NCBI GenBank assembly: GCA_022566235.1
Contig: JADFJI010000006.1
Coordinates: 1 to 17,780 of the forward strand
DNA length: 17,780 nt
Source: Chloroflexota bacterium
GTDB taxonomy: Bacteria; Chloroflexota; Dehalococcoidia; Plut-88900
Reading direction: 5' to 3'
A program made the position numbers and the translations under genes. How positions within the stretch are numbered: the first letter of the stretch is position 1; each line of letters begins with the position of its first letter. The notes beneath the pieces are model-generated. The model worked only from the letters and a program-made list of their open reading frames with translations, was not told the DNA's origin and searched no databases. This document shows, in pieces, positions 1 through 6,876 of the stretch.

Positions 1-984
1 TTCGATCGGGTCGTTCGAGTCCTAATCGTCGGTCTCCTGCTGCTGATCTTCCTTTACTCTGCCAGCTTCGATATCGACGTGCTGGTTCCACGCTGGGCCA
101 TCCTACCCGTCGTGGCGGTAATCGTGGCCCTGGCGGGGGCCTCTGCCCCCACACCCAGGCCTGGCAGTTGGAGCGTCGCACCGGCGAAGTGGGCAGTCGG
201 CCTTTCGGCCCCTCTCATGATATTGCCCCTGATCTTTTTTCTATCCTGGAGCGAACCTGAGGTGGCCGAGGGTTCAGGTTTTCCAGTTCGGGTGATGTCC
301 TATAACATCCACCAGGGATACGATATCGATGGAAAGCTGGACATGGAGGCCCTTGCCCGGGTCATAGAGGAAGAAGCCCCCGATGTCCTGGCGCTACAAG
401 AGGTAGCCCGGGGCTGGGTCATAGAGGGATCGGTGGATATGCTGGTCTGGCTTTCTCAACGGCTGGGCATGAGATACATATGGGGGTCGTCGTCGGACTC
501 AGTATGGGGCAACGCGGTCCTGAGCAGGTATCCGATCATCAGAGCCGAGACCCACGACATGCCCAACAACAGCGACATTAGACTTAACAGAGGGTTTATT
601 TCCCTGGTGATAGACCTGGGCGGAGGCTCGAGGTTAAGGATACTGGCTACGCACCTGCATGCGGGCACGGAAGAGGGATTTCATCGGGTACCCCAGGTGC
701 GAGCCATACTGGAGCAATGGGATGAGGCGAAAGCCACGGTTATCCTAGGCGATCTGAACGCCAGACCGCCAGATGAGGAGATGGAGATACTGCGAGAGGC
801 GGGTTTCCTGGACAGTTTTATTGCCTCAGGCGCCCCTGGAGAAGGGTTTACATCTCGCCCCGACGATCCGTTCCAGCGTATAGACTATATCTGGATGACC
901 ACTGATCTGAAGGCCCGCGATTTTTCGATCCCCCAGAGCCGGGCTTCTGACCATTTCCCCATAGCCGTGACCCTATACGAGTAG
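1..984 (+). CDS. Membrane-anchored endonuclease/exonuclease/phosphatase (EEP) family protein, 5' end outside window
   Basis: The frame is open from base 1, so the true start probably lies upstream; an internal GTG at 79 gives 301 aa. The visible N-terminal part has three hydrophobic segments (about nt 20-60, 94-150 and 190-245). They are followed by an EEP (DNase I/sphingomyelinase-like) metal-dependent phosphoesterase domain. Numbering from the GTG, the family residues are all present: N76 in SYNIHQG, E108 in LALQEV, H192 in THLH, D225 and N227 in GDLNARP, D269 in RIDYIW, and D291-H292 in SDHFPIAV. The catalytic domain is therefore probably active on a phosphodiester or phosphate ester and probably faces outside the membrane. 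The substrate cannot be read from sequence; family members include lipid phosphatases, nucleases and VanJ-like proteins. It ends with TAG and no downstream partner is visible on this strand. Confidence 0.85.
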   Translation, partial: FDRVVRVLIVGLLLLIFLYSASFDIDVLVPRWAILPVVAVIVALAGASAPTPRPGSWSVAPAKWAVGLSAPLMILPLIFFLSWSEPEVAEGSGFPVRVMSYNIHQGYDIDGKLDMEALARVIEEEAPDVLALQEVARGWVIEGSVDMLVWLSQRLGMRYIWGSSSDSVWGNAVLSRYPIIRAETHDMPNNSDIRLNRGFISLVIDLGGGSRLRILATHLHAGTEEGFHRVPQVRAILEQWDEAKATVILGDLNARPPDEEMEILREAGFLDSFIASGAPGEGFTSRPDDPFQRIDYIWMTTDLKARDFSIPQSRASDHFPIAVTLYE

Positions 985-1004
985 GCATGAATGGCTGGTG
1001 GCGA

Positions 1005-1030
1005 GCGAGAAACTCCGCCGGGGTTTTCGC
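1005..1030 (+). terminator. Possible stem-loop terminator after the EEP gene
   Basis: GCGAGAAACTCC and GGGGTTTTCGC can pair (about 11 bp with G-U pairs and one bulged A) around a 3-nt loop, 21 bp past the stop codon. No run of T follows, so intrinsic termination is uncertain. The rest of 985-1191 holds nothing else that I can support. Confidence 0.35.
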
Positions 1031-1191
1031 GCCTCTGCCTGCCTTGCCTAACCGTCGTTCGCACGAGATAAAAAGACCCATATCCCCTCCACAGCTATAG
1101 AAGTAGATGTGGAAACGGGCAGGCCTGAACTGGGCCTCTTCGAGAGAGAGCCGGGAGGGATAGTCGTTTTTACGATGCTAACGCGGTGTGA

Positions 1192-1332
1192 CTAGGCTTT
1201 GCCTATCCTGAACATCTTGGTTCCACAGGTTGGGCAAACGCCCTGGGTCGCGGGCCTTCCGTTCTTCATCGTGATCTGCTTGGCGTTCTGAATCTCTCTG
1301 GACTCACGACACTTCACGCAGTAACCCTTCAT
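1192..1332 (-). CDS. DUF5679 small zinc-ribbon protein (46 aa)
   Basis: The reverse-strand ATG at 1330-1332 is preceded by a strong Shine-Dalgarno sequence (GGAGGT about 6 nt upstream) and opens a 46-codon frame ending in TAG. The protein begins MKGYCVKCRE and contains two CxxC knuckles (C5-x2-C8 and C33-x2-C36), the signature of a one-domain zinc ribbon. The stretch TMKNGRPATQGVCP and the ending FRIGKA match the DUF5679 family as I remember it, which consists almost entirely of this domain. No function is established for the family; single zinc ribbons often bind nucleic acid or protein, but that is inference. The upstream same-strand neighbour is the PIG-L deacetylase, whose gene ends 174 bp before this start with hairpins between, so separate transcription is likely. 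Confidence 0.85.
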   Translation of the reverse strand: MKGYCVKCRESREIQNAKQITMKNGRPATQGVCPTCGTKMFRIGKA

Positions 1333-1381
1333 ATCTACCTCCAGCCTAGTACTTAGCCGCTATTCTACACCGGCCCGGCTA

Positions 1382-1405
1382 CCTGACACACTCTGTGTGG
1401 TCAGG
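1382..1405 (-). terminator. Hairpin between PIG-L gene and DUF5679 gene
   Basis: CCTGAC-ACAC pairs with GTGT-GTCAGG (10 bp, one bulged G, 3-nt loop). A second hairpin, GCCTCT/AGAGGC, lies at 1452-1468, and a perfect palindrome GGCATATGCC at 1404-1413. They sit just downstream of the PIG-L stop codon and may end its transcript. Neither is followed by a T run, so this is tentative. Confidence 0.35.
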
Positions 1406-1506
1406 CATATGCCTGCCTGTGTGCCGCCGACCATAGCTTCTCATATGATTGGCCTCTGGTCAAGAGGCATTTGTGCCCAAAATCTGCCGTTCCTGTGCCC
1501 AGGGTA

Positions 1507-2367
1507 TTAGATTCCGCAAAAGATGCCATTTTCCATCGGCTCACCCGAGGCAAAAGGGGGTTCAGCCCTGACCAGATGCTCCGTCGAAAGAAAGGAGTTT
1601 CGCAGGGGCTCGGGAATCCAGCTAAAAGGGTCTCTCCCCAGGGTCTGGGTTCGGTGATGACGGGCAGCCTGCTCCTTTGCGGTTTTGTACATGGCCACAT
1701 CTATGACGGTGGTGATCTCATCGTCGGGCGTTCCCATGGTCTCGGGGTCGATATCGGCCAGGTCGGACTCGATGCCCGCCGCCCGGATGGCCGCCTGAAA
1801 AGCGTGTACAGAGCTGCGGGGAAAGACGAAGTAGTAGAGCCTGCTGGGCGAGTGGGGTTGGAGGCCGTCGGTGTTCAGTTCAATGTACCTGGAAGGGTCG
1901 CCTGCGGCCACAAATGCGTCGCAAGCGGCCTTGTGGATTGCGATGTGGTCCGGGTGTCCGTATCCCCCCTTCGGGTCGAAGGTCACCAGCACCTGGGGCC
2001 TCACCCGGCGTATGATTTCGACGATCTGCCCCGTGACCCGGTCCAGGTCTGCCCGACAGAGGGCCTCGGGGTGCTGGTTGCTGGGCGAACCGGACATCCC
2101 GGAGTCTCGATATCCCAGGAGACACAGGTCCGTCACGCCCAGGGTCCTGGCGGCTTCTCGAAGCTCCTGCTCCCTGACCTGACCGAGGTTCTCGGGCGTC
2201 GCCAGGGATGGGTCGCTGATTTCACCGGCCTCGCCCCTGGTGGCGCATACCAGGACAACCCGGACCCCTTCGGAGGCATACCTGGCGAGGAGGCCGCCGC
2301 AGCCGAAAGTCTCGTCATCCGGGTGGGCTACGACGGCCAAAAGAGAACGGCTCGCTGATTCCGGCAT
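1507..2367 (-). CDS. PIG-L/LmbE-family zinc-dependent deacetylase
   Basis: This 286-aa protein belongs to the family of metal-dependent N-deacetylases acting on N-acetylglucosamine conjugates and related amides (MshB, Mca, BshB, PIG-L). The first motif AHPDDE (residues 14-19) supplies the presumed Zn ligands H15 and D18 and the general base D17. The second motif GHPDH (137-141) supplies the third ligand H141. The frame could open upstream at 2409, but the ATG at 2367 has a good ribosome site (GAGGGG about 7 nt before) and starts right at the conserved fold, so I prefer it. There is no signal peptide, so it is cytoplasmic. It could serve thiol-cofactor synthesis, glycoconjugate processing or detoxification; the neighbours do not decide between these. 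It is transcribed away from the FAD oxidoreductase. Confidence 0.88.
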   Translation of the reverse strand: MPESASRSLLAVVAHPDDETFGCGGLLARYASEGVRVVLVCATRGEAGEISDPSLATPENLGQVREQELREAARTLGVTDLCLLGYRDSGMSGSPSNQHPEALCRADLDRVTGQIVEIIRRVRPQVLVTFDPKGGYGHPDHIAIHKAACDAFVAAGDPSRYIELNTDGLQPHSPSRLYYFVFPRSSVHAFQAAIRAAGIESDLADIDPETMGTPDDEITTVIDVAMYKTAKEQAARHHRTQTLGRDPFSWIPEPLRNSFLSTEHLVRAEPPFASGEPMENGIFCGI

Positions 2368-2481
2368 TGGTGTTTTCCCCTCTGCTTCCAAACGCAGCGA
2401 GTCTAACATAGTAGGGTATTGTCCCGTAGGGTCATTGAATAGTGGTCGGGCGGGAGGAAGTCTAGGTTAGCAGAGAGAACG

Positions 2482-2510
2482 TTGACCCGTACATGAGCGG
2501 ATAATATACT
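2482..2510 (+). promoter_or_regulatory. Sigma70-type promoter for the FAD oxidoreductase
   Basis: TTGACC (2482-2487) and TATACT (2505-2510) are separated by exactly 17 bp. A start near 2517 leaves an untranslated leader of about 84 nt before the ATG at 2601, which has its own AAGGAG site. This lies in the 233-bp divergent region between the PIG-L gene and the oxidoreductase. I see no comparably good promoter for the PIG-L side. Confidence 0.65.
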
Positions 2511-2600
2511 CCCTTCTCCCTGGCATATCGCAAAGGTTCTAGGCGGCGTTGCAAAAATAGGGCCTGTGCCAGAGGGTCGAGCTCAAAAAGGAGATGGGAT

Positions 2601-4181
2601 ATGGAGAATGAATACGACGTGATCGTAGTTGGCGGGGGGCACAACGGACTGGTATGCGCTGCATATCTCGGCAAGGCGGGCCTCAAAGTAGTGGTCCTTG
2701 AGCGCAGGCACATAGTGGGTGGGGCCGCTGTCTCCGAGGAGCTCTGGCCCGGGTTCAAGACCAATCCCTTCGCCAACATATGTAACTTCTTCCAGTCCAG
2801 GGTGATGGACGACCTGCAGCTACGGAAATTTGGCCTCGACTTTCAAATTGTCGATCCCCAGGTATTCAAGCCCTTTCCAGATGGCCGGTGCCTCTTCTTC
2901 TGGAAGGACGAGGAGAAGACCCTCAAGGAGATCGAGAAATTTTCCAAGAAGGATGCAAAGGCCTATCTGGACCTGGAACGGGACATGATGAGGCTGGCCC
3001 AGCGGAGCGGGATATCGGTCCTGAAGCCTCCTCCCAGCCTCATGGAGATAACCTCTAGGTTGACGGACCCCGAGGACCAGGCCCTCTTTTCCAAGGTCAT
3101 CTCCTCCAGCTATACCGATTTCCTGGGCGAAAGGTTCGAATCGGACGAGATAAAGGCCACCCTCTCCCACCTGGGCCTGGGCTCAATGGTCCCCGGAGGG
3201 CCCAGTACCCCCGGCACCATGCTCTGCATGTTCTATGCCTACCTCCACAGGACCGGCCTCGCCCACGGCGCCGGCAACTCGTCGGCTTTCTTCAAGGGAG
3301 GGGCGGGGGCCGTGCCACAGGCCCTGGCCCGGGCCGCCGAGAGCTACGGCGTCACCATTCGTACAAACTCGGAGGTGGCGAGGGTGGTAGTAAAGAACGG
3401 CAGAACGGAGGGCGTCGAGCTTTTGGAGGGTGGGATGGTCCGGGGCAAAGCGGTGGTCTCCAACGCCGACCCTAATCGCACCTTCACCAAGCTGGTCGAG
3501 CCCCAACACCTGGACGATGCCTTCCTGAGGCAGGTCAGGAATTACCGATACCACATAGGGTTCTTCTCTATGGTCTTCGCACTTGATGGCCTTCCCAACT
3601 TTGTGGCCTCTCCCGGAGATCAGACACCGGGCCCGGCTCACACGGGAGTGATCGATATCGCCCCCTCCCTGGAGTACATGGAGAGTGCCTGGGACGACGC
3701 CAAGCAGGGACGCCTCCCAGAGAAGCCCTTCATAAACGGCACCATCTACTCCGCCGTCTTTCCAGAGATGGCGCCCCCCGGCAAGCACGTCATGACCATG
3801 TGGGCCCGCACGGTCCCCCACAAGCTAAAGAACTCCACGTGGGAGCAGGAGAAGGAGCGTTTCGGCCAGCGTTGCATAGACGTGTTAACGGAGTATGCTC
3901 CCAACCTGAGAGATATCATCCTCCACTACAAGTTCTACGGTCCCGAGGACCTGGAGGACACACTGTACCTGACCGGCGGCCATATCCACCACGGAGACAT
4001 GACCTTCGACCAGATGTTTTCAAACCGGCCCTTTGCCGGCTGGTCCGACTACCGCACTCCAATCAAGAACCTCTATATGTGCGGAGCCGGCACCCACCCG
4101 GCTGGGGGTGTGTCGGGGGCCCCGGGGCACAACGCCGCCCACGAGATCCTGAGGGATTGGAAAGAGGGGGCCATCTCTTGA
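2601..4181 (+). CDS. PYROXD2/phytoene-desaturase-like NAD(P)/FAD-dependent oxidoreductase
   Basis: This is a full-length 526-aa flavoprotein of the CrtI/PYROXD2 group (COG1233). The N-terminal Rossmann motif VVGGGHNGLVCAAYLGKAG (from residue 9) and an acidic residue at the end of the second strand (VLERR) form the FAD/ADP-binding fold. AVSEELWPGFKTNPFAN is the usual next block. The C-terminal FAD-contact segment is CGAGTHPAGGVSGAPGHNAA (about 495-515). The start has AAGGAG spaced for initiation. Family members desaturate carotenoids or oxidise other lipophilic substrates. No carotenoid genes (phytoene synthase, cyclase) lie nearby, so the PYROXD2-like assignment of unknown substrate is safer than phytoene desaturase. 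It appears to be transcribed alone, from the promoter at 2482-2510, with a hairpin just past its stop codon. Confidence 0.88.
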   Translation: MENEYDVIVVGGGHNGLVCAAYLGKAGLKVVVLERRHIVGGAAVSEELWPGFKTNPFANICNFFQSRVMDDLQLRKFGLDFQIVDPQVFKPFPDGRCLFFWKDEEKTLKEIEKFSKKDAKAYLDLERDMMRLAQRSGISVLKPPPSLMEITSRLTDPEDQALFSKVISSSYTDFLGERFESDEIKATLSHLGLGSMVPGGPSTPGTMLCMFYAYLHRTGLAHGAGNSSAFFKGGAGAVPQALARAAESYGVTIRTNSEVARVVVKNGRTEGVELLEGGMVRGKAVVSNADPNRTFTKLVEPQHLDDAFLRQVRNYRYHIGFFSMVFALDGLPNFVASPGDQTPGPAHTGVIDIAPSLEYMESAWDDAKQGRLPEKPFINGTIYSAVFPEMAPPGKHVMTMWARTVPHKLKNSTWEQEKERFGQRCIDVLTEYAPNLRDIILHYKFYGPEDLEDTLYLTGGHIHHGDMTFDQMFSNRPFAGWSDYRTPIKNLYMCGAGTHPAGGVSGAPGHNAAHEILRDWKEGAIS

Positions 4182-4187
4182 CACCGT

Positions 4188-4206
4188 ATGGCTCTGTCGG
4201 AGCCAT
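4188..4206 (+). terminator. Stem-loop after the FAD oxidoreductase gene
   Basis: ATGGCTC and GAGCCAT form a perfect 7-bp stem with a 5-nt loop, beginning 6 bp after the TGA. It lies between two converging transcription units and could act in both directions. There is no strong T tract on either side. Confidence 0.45.
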
Positions 4207-4293
4207 CAGGTTCGGGGATTCAAAAGAGGGATGAACCCGGCCAGGTTGGGAGCTATTGGTGTTTGGTTAATAACGCTACTATGGCTAGCCGAG

Positions 4294-4461
4294 TCAATCA
4301 GGGTTGTTGGTAACGATCTCAAGCAACGTTTGAAGATACTTATAGAAGCCCCGGGCCTTGGTAGGCTGCATGTAGACGTATCCATCGTCCCTGTATACCA
4401 GCAGATCGGCTTCGTTCAGCCTATCGATGGCCGAGATCTCCTCGATCTCCCTCAGATAGGC
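4294..4461 (-). pseudogene. Remnant of a small gene downstream of the acylase (C-terminal 55 codons)
   Basis: On the reverse strand a 55-residue frame begins AYLREIEEISAIDRLNEADL and ends LLEIVTNNPD before a TGA at 4294-4296. It has normal protein-like composition and no ATG, GTG or TTG near its front; its first methionine is residue 31. Directly upstream is an in-frame TAG (4462-4464). Ten further codons lie in the same frame back to the acylase stop TAA (4495-4497). The only ATG at the expected place (overlapping that TAA) opens another frame that ends at once. The picture fits a short last gene of the acylase operon broken by a nonsense change or frameshift. I do not recognise the family. 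It could also be a sequencing error in a real gene, or a chance open frame. Confidence 0.4.
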
Positions 4462-4494
4462 CTATGCTTTGTCGATGCCGCCCGCTTTAGGCCA

Positions 4495-6831
4495 TTACCC
4501 CGCAGGGCTCAATCCCTGCACCGACTCGGCCTCTTTTTCGATGCGGGTCCAGTCGTAAAGCATGGGAAGCAGGCGGGTATCGGCCCAGATGGGGGCCTGG
4601 TCGGCATAGTGAGGACTGCCAGGGTGACCTGAGGTCCCCAAAGGCACCACCCAGGCGGAGTTGTCCCAATCTCCCAGGTCGAAAGCGTATCTGGCCATGG
4701 ATGCGCTGGTCACGACAAAGGGGTCGCCGGGCGAATACCCGCTGGCCAGGGGCGTGTGCCCGTCCCCGTTCATGGGCACCGGGGGAGGATCAAGAAGCTC
4801 AGCCAGCCCCGGAAAAGAAGAGGAAAGGGTGTGTTGGGGCCGGGTGGTGTGCACCCGAGACCAGAGCCAGGAGTCCATCTCGCCGCCTAACCGGGCCTGG
4901 AGCCAGTCCACGGCCTCGCCAAGGGCCTGGGCCATCACCGTCTCCCAGGTTTCACCGTCGGGTAAGAGGGAGGTGTCTCCCTCCTGTATCAGCAGGTGGA
5001 GCTGGCCACTTATGCGAGCCAACCATCCCAGCCCACCCTGCCCCTTGCCATCGATGGCTTCCTCACCCAGGGACCCCAGGATAGAAGAGACGACGATCTT
5101 TGTCAGCGCGATCTGGAAGGCGCTGTAAATGGTGGGCTCAACCGCGTTCTTATCCATGCGCCCGTCCCAATCCAGGAGCCGGTCCCTGGCCGCCTGGACA
5201 TCGGGATCAGTCGCCTCCACACCGGACAAGAGGCGGCTCATGGCCTGAGCTGGGATCGAGGTGCAGTCAGCGTGAATTGCCGCCATGTCCGACACGACGG
5301 CCCCGTCCAGCTTTTCAATGGATTCCCTGACCCGCCTGGCCCGATAGTCAGGGGAATACTCCAAGCCTATGTAGTGGGGGTAATCCTCGTCCACGATCCG
5401 ATTGTTTGCCGTGACGATGTATCCCGTCTCGGGGTTGCGGGCCCGGGGCATCTCCTCGAAGGGCACGAACCCCTGCCACTCATATTCGCCGGTCCAGCCG
5501 GGGACCGGGAGCCAGGCGTTGGCCCTGGGTCGCACCGGCAGCTTTCCACGGGTGAGATAGCTTATATTTCCACTGACGTCGGCGGTAACGAAGTTGTTGG
5601 CCGGGTCGACCCAGTCTCTCATGGCCGCCTCAATCTCATCGACGGAGCCGGCTTGAAGCATGGACCGAATAGAGTTGAAAGCGGGGATCGGCTCCGCCGT
5701 GGCCGTGTACCGGAAGGCTATTCCCTGGCCTTCGGACGGGTCTCCCAGGATGACGGGGCCGTGGTGGGTGACCGTTACATCCATCTCTAGGGGCTGCCCG
5801 TCCTTGACCCGCAGGACTTCACGGTACACCTCCGCCTTCCTCCACTCGCCCCGAAAAAGATACAGGCCTGGGTCGTCTTTCTTGAACCGCTCTATGTACA
5901 GGTCCTGATAGTCGGCCATGGCATGGGTCACGCACCACGCCACCCATGCGTTGTGGCCGAAATGGGGGAACCCGGGCACCCCGGGAAAAGATAGGCCAAC
6001 TACATCGAATTCGGGGCAGGACAGATGGTTCTGGTAGTAGACGCTGGGCGTATCCAGACCTCGATGGGGGTCTCCCGCCAGAATGGGTTTCCTAGAGGAG
6101 GTCCGGCTGCCTGCCAGGGCCCAGTTGTTGCTCCCTCCTTCGCCGCCGTTCGGAAGAGAGATCGACCCGGCATCCTTCAAAAGCTCTTTCAGGTCATTTG
6201 AGGAGGGACCCGAGTACTCGGCCCCCGGGGGTACGATGAGCAGGTGGCCTTCCCGAAACGCCGGCATCAGCTTGGCCGCCACCTCTGGGCCGAGTTGGTT
6301 GACCAGGCGGGCATTCCACAGCTTCCTCTCGAAGGACCCCATAAGGATGTGGCGGACCTTGAAGACGGCCATGGAGTCCCAGGGTTGCCAGTGCTCGGGC
6401 CCGGCCCCCACGATTCGATACTCTACCGGCAGGTTGACGGCGCTGTCTATGAAGGCGTTGACCCCGCGAGCGTAGCTGTCCACCATCTCCCGGGCCGCGC
6501 TTCCGATGGTTTGATAGTCGGCCCTGGCGCTGGCCTCCAGGCGGAATCTTCGCATCGACCTATCCTGGTCCAGGGCGGTGGGTCCCGTCAGCTCGGCCCA
6601 CCGTCCATAGGCCCGGCGCCGGTCATGGTCCATGTGCCACAGCCTGTCCTGGGCCGTTGCGAAACCCTGGGCAAAGAAGACGTCCCCCACAGTCGAAGCC
6701 CGTATATGAGGGATCCCCTGTTTGTCCCGGATGATCTCCACCGACCCCTCCAGGCCTCGCAGGGTGAGGTCGCTGGAAGTGTCGGGAAGGGCGGCCCTCA
6801 AGTCATCGGGGCCGATTCGTGGACTGCTCAT
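4495..6831 (-). CDS. Penicillin-acylase-family Ntn hydrolase (penicillin G/cephalosporin/AHL acylase type)
   Basis: This 778-aa precursor matches the usual length of the peptidase S45 family. Family members are made as one chain, self-cleave to alpha and beta subunits, and use the new N-terminal Ser of beta as nucleophile to hydrolyse amides. The alpha part carries the typical opening EIIRDKQGIPHIRA (33-46) and FFAQGFATAQDRLWHMD (52-68). The cleavage/nucleophile site is GG-S234-NNWALAG. The beta-chain motif YIVTANNRI supplies the oxyanion asparagine region. I see no signal peptide at the N-terminus (MSSPRIGPDD), although many relatives are exported, so this one may work in the cytoplasm. The start has GGAGG a few nt upstream. 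It begins 45 bp after the amine oxidase gene and is surely cotranscribed. The substrate is not readable; a long-chain or aryl N-acyl amine is plausible from the neighbour. Confidence 0.92.
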   Translation of the reverse strand: MSSPRIGPDDLRAALPDTSSDLTLRGLEGSVEIIRDKQGIPHIRASTVGDVFFAQGFATAQDRLWHMDHDRRRAYGRWAELTGPTALDQDRSMRRFRLEASARADYQTIGSAAREMVDSYARGVNAFIDSAVNLPVEYRIVGAGPEHWQPWDSMAVFKVRHILMGSFERKLWNARLVNQLGPEVAAKLMPAFREGHLLIVPPGAEYSGPSSNDLKELLKDAGSISLPNGGEGGSNNWALAGSRTSSRKPILAGDPHRGLDTPSVYYQNHLSCPEFDVVGLSFPGVPGFPHFGHNAWVAWCVTHAMADYQDLYIERFKKDDPGLYLFRGEWRKAEVYREVLRVKDGQPLEMDVTVTHHGPVILGDPSEGQGIAFRYTATAEPIPAFNSIRSMLQAGSVDEIEAAMRDWVDPANNFVTADVSGNISYLTRGKLPVRPRANAWLPVPGWTGEYEWQGFVPFEEMPRARNPETGYIVTANNRIVDEDYPHYIGLEYSPDYRARRVRESIEKLDGAVVSDMAAIHADCTSIPAQAMSRLLSGVEATDPDVQAARDRLLDWDGRMDKNAVEPTIYSAFQIALTKIVVSSILGSLGEEAIDGKGQGGLGWLARISGQLHLLIQEGDTSLLPDGETWETVMAQALGEAVDWLQARLGGEMDSWLWSRVHTTRPQHTLSSSFPGLAELLDPPPVPMNGDGHTPLASGYSPGDPFVVTSASMARYAFDLGDWDNSAWVVPLGTSGHPGSPHYADQAPIWADTRLLPMLYDWTRIEKEAESVQGLSPAG

Positions 6832-6876
6832 GATTCCTCCAGCAGCTTTGCGGCGACCTGGTTGCGACGGGCGAGA

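Noticed and set aside
1471..2358. A 295-codon + strand frame covering the deacetylase
   Set aside because: It is exactly antisense to a gene with clear AHPDDE and GHPDH motifs and has a low-complexity G/V-rich composition.
2601..4181. Calling the FAD oxidoreductase a phytoene desaturase (crtI)
   Set aside because: The family is broad, the sequence is closer to the PYROXD2 type, and no carotenoid genes are nearby.
4231..4632. A 133-codon + strand frame with a hydrophobic N-terminus and a nearby ribosome-like site
   Set aside because: It is antisense to the broken small gene and to the 3' end of the acylase gene, and its body has no protein-family features; it is a shadow frame.
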